A stretch of 64,000 nucleotides of DNA from Flavobacteriales bacterium UBA7612 (lineage in GTDB: Bacteria > Bacteroidota > Bacteroidia > Flavobacteriales > Weeksellaceae). The position numbers and the translations under genes were made by a program. This document shows, piece after piece, positions 52,541-59,568 of this stretch (position 1 is its first letter; each line of letters opens with the position of its first letter). The stretch is taken from contig DLJQ01000022.1 of the NCBI GenBank assembly GCA_002484335.1, positions 198,134 to 262,133 on the forward strand. Reading direction: 5' to 3'. The notes beneath the pieces were generated by a model. It was not told the origin of the DNA and did no database searches. It was given only the letters and a program-made list of their open reading frames with translations.

Positions 52541-52676
52541 ATTATATATGCTTTAATGTAAAAATAACAAATTTTAAATCAGTTTTAAAAACATTTTTAA
52601 TAATGAATTGATCTTAATATATAAATTGATAAAAAAAACTTTAGATAAATTCAGAATAAAATAGATTTACTATAAT

Positions 52677-52684
52677 TAAATTTG
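52677..52684 (+). promoter_or_regulatory. -7 box upstream of the FKBP gene
   Basis: TAAATTTG, 34 bases before the ATG at 52718. No TTG is present at the -33 position. Confidence 0.45.
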
Positions 52685-52717
52685 CAAAATATAATCAATT
52701 AAAAAAATAATATAATT

Positions 52718-53152
52718 ATGGGTGTTGCAGAATTATTATTGAAACGCAAGAAAGAATTAGCAGAAAAAAACCAAAATGATGGTCTTGCATTTCGTGAAGA
52801 ATATAAGAAAAATGTTAATGTACAAGAAACTGAATCGGGTTTATTATACGAAGTTATTACGATGGGGGATGGTATTAAACCTGCCTTATCTGACACTGTT
52901 CTTTGCCATTATCATGGTATTAACATAAATGGTGAAGTTTTTGACAGTTCTGTACAAAGAAAAAAACCTGCAGCATTTCCATTAGAAAAAGTTATAAAAG
53001 GTTGGACAGAAGGTTTACAACTAATGCCTGTTGGTAGTAAATTCAAATTTGTAATAAAACCCGAGCTAGGATACAAAAACCAAGAAATATCAAAAGAATT
53101 AGGACCTAATTCTACCATGATTTTCGAAGTAGAATTATTAGGTATTTTATAA
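52718..53152 (+). CDS. FKBP-type peptidyl-prolyl isomerase
   Basis: 144 residues, no signal peptide. A short helical N-terminus ('LLLKRKKELAEKNQNDGLAFREEYKK') is followed by one FKBP domain: 'SDTVLCHYHGININGEVFDSSVQRKKPAAFPLEKVIKGWTEGLQLMPVGSKFKFVIKPELGY' includes the Tyr, Phe-Asp, Trp and Tyr pocket residues. It is a cytoplasmic prolyl isomerase and chaperone, similar to FklB/FkpA C-terminal domains. Monocistronic. Confidence 0.94.
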   Translation: MGVAELLLKRKKELAEKNQNDGLAFREEYKKNVNVQETESGLLYEVITMGDGIKPALSDTVLCHYHGININGEVFDSSVQRKKPAAFPLEKVIKGWTEGLQLMPVGSKFKFVIKPELGYKNQEISKELGPNSTMIFEVELLGIL

Positions 53153-53157
53153 AAAAT

Positions 53158-53189
53158 AACATCCAAAATATTTAGATGTTTTGGATGTT
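53158..53189 (+). terminator. Hairpin after the FKBP gene
   Basis: AACATCCAAAA (53158-53168) pairs with TTTTGGATGTT (53179-53189). It lacks a T-run, so termination is uncertain. Confidence 0.4.
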
Positions 53190-53274
53190 ACCCTAAAGAC
53201 GAATATTTAATTCTATTCATTTATCAATTTAATACGATATATTCTATTCCATTTTTCACTTTCATAAAAAATCG

Positions 53275-53282
53275 TATTTTTG
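53275..53282 (+). promoter_or_regulatory. -7 box of fabG
   Basis: TATTTTTG, 23 bases before the ATG at 53305; -33 region without TTG. Confidence 0.45.
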
Positions 53283-53304
53283 ACCAAAATAAATACCAAT
53301 AAAC

Positions 53305-54048
53305 ATGAATTTATTGCAAGGTAAAACAGCAATCGTAACTGGCGCAACTCGCGGTATTGGAAAAAGTATTGCTGAAGTTTTTGTAAAAAATGGCGCTAAC
53401 GTTGCCTTTACTTATGCTTCTTCTGTAGAAAAAGCAAAAGCTTTAGAAGAAGAATTAAGTCAATTCGGAAAAGTAAAAGGATATCAATCAGATGCTTCTA
53501 ATTTTGAAGCTGCTCAAAAATTAGTTGAAGATGTTTTAGCTGAATTTGGTCAAATTGATGTTGTAATTAATAATGCAGGAATTACAAAAGACAACTTATT
53601 AATGAGAATGTCTGTAGAAGATTTCGAAAATGTAATTCAAACAAACTTAAATTCTGCATTCAACTTAACTAAGGCTGTTATTAAACCAATGATGAAACAA
53701 CGTTCTGGTTCTATTGTTAACATGTCTTCTATTGTTGGAATTAAAGGAAATGCTGGTCAAGCAAATTATGCTGCTTCTAAAGCGGGATTAATTGGTTTCT
53801 CTAAATCTGTTGCTTTAGAATTAGGTTCTCGTAACATCCGTTGTAATGCAATTGCTCCAGGATTTATCGAAACTGAAATGACAGAAGTATTGGATCCTAA
53901 GGTAGTTGACGAATGGCGTGCTGGTATTCCATTGAAACGTGGAGGAAAACCAGAAGATATTGCAAATGCATGTTTATATTTAGCTTCTGATTTATCAAGT
54001 TATGTAACAGGACAAGTTTTAAGCGTAGACGGAGGTTTACATACTTAA
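53305..54048 (+). CDS. fabG: 3-Oxoacyl-[ACP] reductase
   Basis: 247 residues, classical SDR. NADP-binding 'GKTAIVTGATRGIGKSIA', 'NNAGITKDNLLMRM', catalytic Ser/Tyr/Lys in 'IVNMSSIVGIKGNAGQANYAASKAGLIG', and 'IRCNAIAPGFIETEMT'. The TKDNLLMRM and IAPGFIETEMT blocks are those of true FabG rather than general SDRs. It reduces beta-ketoacyl-ACP in fatty-acid elongation. A hairpin terminator separates it from menD. Confidence 0.93.
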   Translation: MNLLQGKTAIVTGATRGIGKSIAEVFVKNGANVAFTYASSVEKAKALEEELSQFGKVKGYQSDASNFEAAQKLVEDVLAEFGQIDVVINNAGITKDNLLMRMSVEDFENVIQTNLNSAFNLTKAVIKPMMKQRSGSIVNMSSIVGIKGNAGQANYAASKAGLIGFSKSVALELGSRNIRCNAIAPGFIETEMTEVLDPKVVDEWRAGIPLKRGGKPEDIANACLYLASDLSSYVTGQVLSVDGGLHT

Positions 54049-54071
54049 TTCTATAAAATATCATATACATT

Positions 54072-54116
54072 AAAAGGTTTTGTTTTAGTAAATTTGCTAA
54101 ACAAAACCTTTTTTTA
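54072..54116 (+). terminator. Terminator of fabG
   Basis: AAAAGGTTTTGTTTTAG pairs with CTAAACAAAACCTTTT with a one-base bulge, ending in a T-run before the menD TTG at 54133. Confidence 0.75.
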
Positions 54117-54132
54117 ATTTAATACAATTCCA

Positions 54133-55803
54133 TTGAGAAAAATATCAAATAAATTAAATGTTCAATTGATTACCGAAACATTATTGGCTTTTGGAATTGA
54201 CCATATAGTATTATCTCCTGGCTCTAGAAACGGGGCTTTAACAATGCAATTTACCAACGACGAACGTTTCAAAACCTACAGTGTTGTAGACGAACGTTCA
54301 GCTGGATTTGTAGCCTTGGGAATGGCACAACAACTACAAAAACCTGTTGTTGTTTGTTGTACTTCAGGTTCTGCAACAGCTAATTATTATCCTGCTGTAA
54401 CAGAAGCTTTTTTTCAGAATATTCCATTAATTGTTTTATCTGCTGATCGACCAGAACATTTGGTTGATAATTTTGATGGACAAACTATTCGTCAACATAA
54501 TCTGTTCGAAAAACATTCTGTACATAATGTTCAACTTTCTGAAAGTGAAGAAACAGATGATTTGACTAGAAATATGCTTTTAACAAAATATGCATTAATC
54601 GACTGTGTAAACAAATCTGCTCCTATTCATATTAATATGCCTTTTTCTGAACCTTTGTATGAATCAGTTTCAGAATCATCAATTCAGATTGATAACATTA
54701 CGATAGACCATAAAGTTTATCCAGAAATTGATGTGATTGATTATATGCGTCGATGGAATTCATCTGCTAGAAAAATGATTTTAGTCGGATTACATCATCC
54801 AAATGAAGAATTTAATCATTATCTATCTCAGCTAGCCGAAGATGAATCTGTGGTCGTTCTTACAGAAGTTACATCAAATACACATTCTTCTAAATTTTTC
54901 AATAAAATAGATCAAGTTATCTTCCCTTACACAGAAGAAGAATTAGAAGCACTAAAACCAGATATTTTATTGACAATTGGTCAAAATGTTGTTTCAAAAA
55001 AAATAAAACGTTTCTTAAGAGAACATAAGCCTACACAACATTGGCATTTAGACGAATATTGGCAACCTGATACTTTCCAAGCATTAACAGATAAAATAGA
55101 AACAAAACCAGAGATTTTCTTAGAACAATTTGTACCATTTGTCAACCAAAAAGAATCAAATTATTATTCACTTTGGAATACAATACGAGAAGCGAATGAG
55201 AGAAAACATAGAGAATACATCAATATGATTCCGTTTTCTGACTTAAAAGCTTTTGACTCTATTATTCGTAATTATCCAGAAAATTGGCAAATACAATATG
55301 GTAATTCAACAGTAATAAGATATGGACTATTATTTGACCATAAAAATTCAAATGCTGTTTTTTGTAACCGTGGAACAAGCGGGATTGACGGTTCTACTTC
55401 TACTGCAATTGGTGCTTGCATCGCATCAGAACAAAATACTGTTTTAATTACTGGAGATATTTCTTTTTTCTATGATTCTAATGCACTTTGGAATGTAAAT
55501 ATGCCAAAAAACTTCAGAATTATATTAATTAATAATGGTGGTGGAAACATTTTCAAGTTTATTCCTGGACCATCGGAAACAGATGTTGTTGAAGATTATT
55601 TTGTAACAAAACACCATCATACAGCGGAGCATTTAGCAAAAATGTTTGATTTCGATTATCAAGTTGTTTCCAACTTAACTGATTTAGAAAATTCTTACAA
55701 AGAGTTTTATAATGAAAGTGAACGACCTAAAATTATAGAAATTGACACAAAAAATTGTGCGAACGATAGTATTCTTAGAGGCTATTTTTCAACAATAAAA
55801 TAA
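54133..55803 (+). CDS. menD: SEPHCHC synthase (MenD)
   Basis: 556 residues. ThDP enzyme: 'HIVLSPGSRNGALTMQF' and 'VDERSAGFVALGMA' at the N-terminus, 'CCTSGSATANYYPAVTEA', 'SADRPEHLVD', and the ThDP site 'TGDISFFYDSNALWN...NNGGGNIF' near 450-490. It condenses isochorismate with 2-oxoglutarate, the first committed step to menaquinone. The start is TTG at 54133; no ATG lies in frame before the conserved region. A hairpin terminator follows. menF is not adjacent. Confidence 0.95.
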   Translation: MRKISNKLNVQLITETLLAFGIDHIVLSPGSRNGALTMQFTNDERFKTYSVVDERSAGFVALGMAQQLQKPVVVCCTSGSATANYYPAVTEAFFQNIPLIVLSADRPEHLVDNFDGQTIRQHNLFEKHSVHNVQLSESEETDDLTRNMLLTKYALIDCVNKSAPIHINMPFSEPLYESVSESSIQIDNITIDHKVYPEIDVIDYMRRWNSSARKMILVGLHHPNEEFNHYLSQLAEDESVVVLTEVTSNTHSSKFFNKIDQVIFPYTEEELEALKPDILLTIGQNVVSKKIKRFLREHKPTQHWHLDEYWQPDTFQALTDKIETKPEIFLEQFVPFVNQKESNYYSLWNTIREANERKHREYINMIPFSDLKAFDSIIRNYPENWQIQYGNSTVIRYGLLFDHKNSNAVFCNRGTSGIDGSTSTAIGACIASEQNTVLITGDISFFYDSNALWNVNMPKNFRIILINNGGGNIFKFIPGPSETDVVEDYFVTKHHHTAEHLAKMFDFDYQVVSNLTDLENSYKEFYNESERPKIIEIDTKNCANDSILRGYFSTIK

Positions 55804-55888
55804 ATAGATTATACTATTTTCTACCTTAATTCTCTATACATTTTTCTATGAAAATACTCGAATTGACAGAAAAAAATAAACAACAATA

Positions 55889-55930
55889 AACCAAGAATAG
55901 ATTTATAAATAACCTATTCTTGGTTCATTT
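55889..55930 (+). terminator. Terminator of menD
   Basis: AACCAAGAATAG (55889-55900) pairs with CTATTCTTGGTT (55914-55925), then CATTT. Confidence 0.7.
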
Positions 55931-55944
55931 AATAGCCAATTAAT

Positions 55945-56427
55945 ATGAGCAATAAAACTGCAAAAACAAATGCGGTAAGATTATTAGATACTAACAATAT
56001 CGCTTATACCTTACGAGAATACGAAGTAGATGAAGAACATTTAGATGCACTTCACGTTGCCAATTCTTTGGGTGTAAATCCTGAAGGAATTTTTAAAACT
56101 TTGGTTCTTAAAACAAATACTAATTCGTATTTGGTTGCTGTTATTCCGGCTGATACACATCTGGATTTGAAGAAAATTGCAAAAGTTTCTGGGTATAAAA
56201 GTTGTGAACTATTACCGTTAAAAGAATTACTTAATTTAACGGGTTATGTTCGTGGTGGATGCTCTCCTATTGGTATGAAAAAATTATTTCCCACTTATAT
56301 CGAAGAATTAGCAACTTTACAAGATAAAATATGTATAAGTGGCGGAAAAAAAGGATTACAAATCATTATAGAACCAAATGATTTATGTAATCTTATTGAT
56401 GCTCATTTTGAAGATATTGTACAATAA
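55945..56427 (+). CDS. ybaK: Cys-tRNA(Pro) deacylase YbaK/EbsC
   Basis: 160 residues. 'NAVRLLDTNNIAYTLREYEV', 'GIFKTLVLKTN', 'VAVIPADTHLDLKKIAKVSGYKS' and 'GYVRGGCSPIGMKKLFPTYI' are the YbaK blocks, including the lysine and the GGxSPxG loop needed for trans-editing of Cys-tRNA(Pro). Cytoplasmic. It lies just after the menD terminator and ends before repeat copy G. Confidence 0.93.
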   Translation: MSNKTAKTNAVRLLDTNNIAYTLREYEVDEEHLDALHVANSLGVNPEGIFKTLVLKTNTNSYLVAVIPADTHLDLKKIAKVSGYKSCELLPLKELLNLTGYVRGGCSPIGMKKLFPTYIEELATLQDKICISGGKKGLQIIIEPNDLCNLIDAHFEDIVQ

Positions 56428-56440
56428 TTTTATATTCTTT

Positions 56441-56552
56441 CTGGGCGTTACCTTACAGGTCGGGCTTTTTGTTGCAATCTTTTGTTACCGGAAACTTCGA
56501 GAACCTCAGTTTCCGGTAACAAAAGGATTTCCACTGCAATCCCTAACGCAGA
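56441..56552 (-). repeat. Structured repeat element, copy G
   Basis: The clearest member. Central arms 56479-56496 and 56508-56525 are a perfect 18-bp stem with core GTTACCGGAAACT and an 11-base loop. Outer helix: GCGTT (56445-56449) with AACGC (56545-56549). Hairpin 56450-56460 has 4 bp (ACCT-TAC-AGGT). It lies between convergent ybaK and DUF2971 and is in inverted orientation to copy H. Confidence 0.92.
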
Positions 56553-56762
56553 TTTGGGTTTTGAAAAATATATTAAATTAGTTCTAATTCCCAAGTTCCT
56601 TTAGTTGAAAAAATAGGCATTGGAAATATCCAAAACCAAATAATAGTAAACTTTGAGACCAATTATTTTATTTTTATATTTAATTTTCCGCAATAAATAA
56701 TCTCAATATTGTTTTTAATTTTTATGTAAAAATTTCTTATTATCTAAACCTATTTTTTTTCT
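56553..56762. other. Gap between repeat copy G and DUF2971
   Basis: 210 AT-rich bases. On the minus strand a short frame reads 'PMPIFSTKGTWELELI' before a stop and could be the end of a decayed gene, but I cannot assign it. No promoter or hairpin of note. Confidence 0.3.
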
Positions 56763-57806
56763 TTAATATTTTTCTTTAATATTTTTCTTTATTTCTCTAT
56801 ATCTCGATTTTTTATTAGGAAATTCATAGATAATTTTATCCGTATACGAAAATTCTGCAACTAAGACATCTGCATATTTTAAATACTCCTCATCTGATAA
56901 AGGATATTTTATAGCAATATCAATAAAATTTTTATCATTTAGAAAATAAATAACAGAAAATTTATATGAATATTTTTCGCTAATTCCCAAAGCTAAATTA
57001 GTTAATTGTTTCGAACTATAATTTTCTTTGAGAAGAATATAATAGTTAATTGTTTCAAAATAATTTACTTCTTTCAAAGTCTCATAATTATATTTCGATA
57101 GGTCATATTTAAGTTTTTTCTTATCAGACCATATTTTTTTTCTTTGAAATATATTTTTCGTTTTATCTACATATAATTTATAAAAAATTATATCTCTATT
57201 TTTAAATTTTTTCTTAAATAATTCTATTAATTCTTCACTTGCTTTACAACCAAAATATATTGCAGTTATAAAAGATTCATGATGTGTTTTAAGAGATGAT
57301 TTTTCAAATATTAATCTTATTTCTTTTTCATGTTTCCAGTCTGATGATTTTGTAGCAAACATTTTCTTAATAATATTTTCTCTTATATCAGAAATAGCAA
57401 CTAGCGGTTTTTTATTTGTATAATCGACTTCAATACTATAGGATAAATCTTCATTCAATGATTTATCTTTCAATTTTTCATAATCATATTCAATACAATA
57501 ACCTTTATTATCATTTGCATAGTAAGACCATAACGGATGACTATTCCATATTTTAGAAAGAGAAAATATACCTAGAACTTCTTTATATTTTTCTATTTTT
57601 TTATAAGTTTCATTTATGTTTGAAGTATTTATATTAAATACCTTCCCAATTTCCATCAATTCTTGGGAAATTATTTCATCAAAATTTGCTTCAAAAACAT
57701 CATTCAGATTTTCAAAATTAGATGCAAAAAATTGATTTTTAGAAAAGGTTTGAAGATCTCTTTTTAAATATTTTTTATCATCACTTCTATATTTATAAAC
57801 TTTCAT
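56763..57806 (-). CDS. DUF2971 family protein
   Basis: 347 residues. The DUF2971 core is at the N-terminus: 'VYKYRSDDKKYLKRDLQTFSKNQFFASNFENLNDVFEANFD', then 'LWSYYANDNKGYCIEYD', 'FATKSSDWKHEKEIRLIFE' and 'ITAIYFGCKASEE'. Residues after about 215 are a charged extension with no match I recognise. The family is patchily distributed and often found in variable regions, sometimes next to defence genes; its activity is unknown. The gene is bracketed by inverted repeat copies G and H, and is especially AT-rich, which suggests it was acquired. Confidence 0.85.
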   Translation of the reverse strand: MKVYKYRSDDKKYLKRDLQTFSKNQFFASNFENLNDVFEANFDEIISQELMEIGKVFNINTSNINETYKKIEKYKEVLGIFSLSKIWNSHPLWSYYANDNKGYCIEYDYEKLKDKSLNEDLSYSIEVDYTNKKPLVAISDIRENIIKKMFATKSSDWKHEKEIRLIFEKSSLKTHHESFITAIYFGCKASEELIELFKKKFKNRDIIFYKLYVDKTKNIFQRKKIWSDKKKLKYDLSKYNYETLKEVNYFETINYYILLKENYSSKQLTNLALGISEKYSYKFSVIYFLNDKNFIDIAIKYPLSDEEYLKYADVLVAEFSYTDKIIYEFPNKKSRYREIKKNIKEKY

Positions 57807-57910
57807 TTTAAACTATTTTATTCAAAAGTTATCACTAAACTAATATTCATTTCTTTCAAATATAGTTTCATTTTTTCAACTGATAAAACTATCTAATTAC
57901 CATGTTTATA

Positions 57911-58024
57911 TCTGCGTTAGGGGTTGTAGTGGAAATCCTTTGCTTATTGAATGTATTACGACTTATGCTCAATGGCCAATTAGAAAAGATTGGAACGAAA
58001 AACCCGACCGAAGGGAACGCCCAA
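57911..58024 (+). repeat. Structured repeat element, copy H (mismatched stem)
   Basis: Flanks are well conserved: the left starts GCGTTAGGGGTTG, the right ends CCGAAGGGAACGCCC. Outer helix: GCGTT (57914-57918) with AACGC (58016-58020). Hairpin 58007-58015 has two good pairs. The central arms no longer match: CTTTGCTTATTG (about 57938-57949) faces CAATGGCCAATTAGAAAAG (about 57970-57988). It lies between divergent DUF2971 and TPR-like genes. Confidence 0.82.
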
Positions 58025-58147
58025 ATTATAATGAATATAATTTTATAGATATCATTACTGTTTATAAATGTTATGGTGATATTGGGCTTTTACTTACTTT
58101 AAATGAAGTATCTTTACGACAATTTCTAATCTTAAAAATAAAATTGA

Positions 58148-58915
58148 ATGGAATTCAATATTACAAATAGTTTAAAAGAGCTTAACAAAGATTATAATGA
58201 AGAAAATTCTTCTGAAATAATAGAAGCACTACTTTATAATCCAACTGAATTAACAGATGAAGATCATGACTTAATAGATCAATTGGGTGATAAGTTTTTA
58301 CGAATTGCTGCGCAAATTTTTGTGGAAGATTTAGCATACGATTTTAATACTTTGGTTAATTATTGGGAAGCTTTCATTGGACAATTAACAGAAGATCAAT
58401 CAAAAAAATTATTAAATTTTGCTATCGACCAAACTGATGTGGATTTTGTAGAGGATTTTATTATTGGTTATAGAAAGTTTTATACAAACCCAAAAGAAAG
58501 TATTACATTTTTTAACAAAATTGATGAAAAAGAATTTTATGAAATAAAATTCTTTAAAGCTAGATGCTATGAGGTTTTGGAAGATTATGAAAAAGCTATT
58601 GAAGAATATAATAATTATTTGAGTTCTTCTTATTTCCAAAAAGATGAAAATTTAGAGCAAGCTGCAGTAAATAAATTTTATATTGATCATACTATTGCTT
58701 CTCTCTTAGTTAAATTGAAAGATTATAAGAAAGCAAATGAATACTTTGATAAGATTTTAAATAAGTTTGAATTTGAAGAATATCTTTCAAATTTTGATGA
58801 GTCAAGCAAAGATGAAATTAAATCATTTTTGTTAGATTATGTAGAAACATTAGAAAATGTTGGAAATGATGTTGAAGCTAGCAACATAAAAAATAAAATA
58901 GTAAAGTTTTTTTAA
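58148..58915 (+). CDS. TPR-like helical protein of unknown function
   Basis: 255 residues, acidic and all-helical. Two TPR-like repeats are visible: 'YEIKFFKARCYEVLEDYEKAIEEYNNYL' and 'TIASLLVKLKDYKKANEYFDKILNKF' (about residues 128-220), with less regular helices before. It is probably a cytoplasmic scaffold for protein contacts. No neighbour suggests a partner; DUF2971 is divergent across repeat H. Confidence 0.75.
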   Translation: MEFNITNSLKELNKDYNEENSSEIIEALLYNPTELTDEDHDLIDQLGDKFLRIAAQIFVEDLAYDFNTLVNYWEAFIGQLTEDQSKKLLNFAIDQTDVDFVEDFIIGYRKFYTNPKESITFFNKIDEKEFYEIKFFKARCYEVLEDYEKAIEEYNNYLSSSYFQKDENLEQAAVNKFYIDHTIASLLVKLKDYKKANEYFDKILNKFEFEEYLSNFDESSKDEIKSFLLDYVETLENVGNDVEASNIKNKIVKFF

Positions 58916-59065
58916 TACATTACGACTCTTTAATACGTTATTGATAATCTATGTACGCAAGTCTTAAAAAGAGCTTTAATATTTTTTTATGATAAATATC
59001 AATAAAATTTATTTCAACTATAAAAAAATAAATAGTATTTTATAGAAATATTTACATAATCACCC
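58916..59065. other. AT-rich gap after the TPR-like gene
   Basis: 150 bases with no ORF or clear hairpin terminator. The TPR-like gene therefore has no obvious terminator before the small unit that begins at 59066. Confidence 0.35.
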
Positions 59066-59073
59066 TATATTTG
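59066..59073 (+). promoter_or_regulatory. -7 box of a tiny transcription unit
   Basis: TATATTTG, a perfect TAnnTTTG box, 37 bases before a short ATG frame at 59110; no TTG at the -33 position. Confidence 0.5.
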
Positions 59074-59109
59074 CAATGTAAGTAATTTATTCATAGTTGT
59101 TAAGAGAAT

Positions 59110-59169
59110 ATGGAAGTAGATTATGATGATGATTTATTCTCATATAGCAATATGTATAGTTTTTTATAG
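59110..59169 (+). CDS. Possible 19-residue peptide gene or small RNA
   Basis: ATG at 59110, stop TAG at 59167-59169; the peptide is MEVDYDDDLLFSYSNMYSFL-like, acidic at the N-terminus and aromatic at the C-terminus. It lies between a TATATTTG box (59066) and a strong terminator (59186-59220), so a transcript of roughly 140 nt is expected. The product could be the peptide or the RNA itself. Without homologues I cannot decide. Confidence 0.35.
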   Translation: MEVDYDDDLFSYSNMYSFL

Positions 59170-59185
59170 TATTTTTAGGTTGGTT

Positions 59186-59220
59186 AAAAAATGGTTCAAG
59201 ACTTTCTTGAACCATTTTTT
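59186..59220 (+). terminator. Strong terminator of the tiny unit
   Basis: A 16-bp perfect stem (59186-59201 with 59205-59220), loop CTT, core ATGGTTCAAGA, T-run in the 3' arm. It also overlaps the end of the convergent DUF5522 frame. Confidence 0.85.
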
Positions 59221-59375
59221 TATTTTGTATATCCGTAGGCACAATGTCTACAATTATTTTTACAACAGTTTCCTTTTTGAAAATGAAAAAATTCTGTAAA
59301 AACCCAAAATTCATTTTCTATATAATAATGGACATTAACTATATATTCATTAGTTAATTCTGGAAATTTATACTT
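59220..59375 (-). pseudogene. DUF5522-like frame following an in-frame TAG
   Basis: 51 codons, open from just after the CWC stop codon to the TAA at 59220-59222. The sequence has the DUF5522 signature: 'HYYIENEFWVFTEFFHFQKG' then 'NCCKNNCRHCAYGYTK', with the CC...C..C cysteines. There is no ATG, GTG or TTG in frame between the TAG (59376-59378) and the domain. It is in the same frame as the CWC gene. Either a stop mutation has split a two-domain protein, or the TAG is read through, or a rare start codon is used. Confidence 0.6.
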
Positions 59376-59558
59376 CTAAGCAAGTGATGAAAAATCATTT
59401 AACTGATTTAAACAATCATTACATAAACAATTATAAAAAGTATTAGATAGAAATTTTTTAGTTTCATCCTTTAATACAATTTTAGTACAATCACAATTCT
59501 TTATATCATTTGTATTACAAGTAAATTCTTTTTTACATCGTTCACAATTTTTATTCAT
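59376..59558 (-). CDS. Cysteine-rich CWC family protein
   Basis: 60 residues from the ATG at 59558 (MNKNCERCKKEF); a longer frame would start inside brnQ. The CWC pattern is 'CERCKKEFTCNTNDIKNCDCTKIVL' with a later 'FYNCLCNDCLNQL': eight cysteines in the expected spacing, likely binding zinc. The function is unknown. It lies 10 bases downstream of brnQ on the same strand. It ends with TAG in frame with the DUF5522-like sequence that follows. Confidence 0.78.
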   Translation of the reverse strand: MNKNCERCKKEFTCNTNDIKNCDCTKIVLKDETKKFLSNTFYNCLCNDCLNQLNDFSSLA

Positions 59559-59568
59559 AGAATCATAT

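Noticed and set aside
57940..58170. An ORF of 76 codons across repeat copy H.
   Set aside because: Its first third is a translation of the repeat element, and it overlaps the start of the TPR-like gene in another frame. It is not a gene.
59087..59314. A minus-strand ORF of 75 codons overlapping the DUF5522 region.
   Set aside because: A different frame of the same strand encodes the recognisable cysteine-rich DUF5522 domain, and this frame crosses the strong terminator at 59186-59220.
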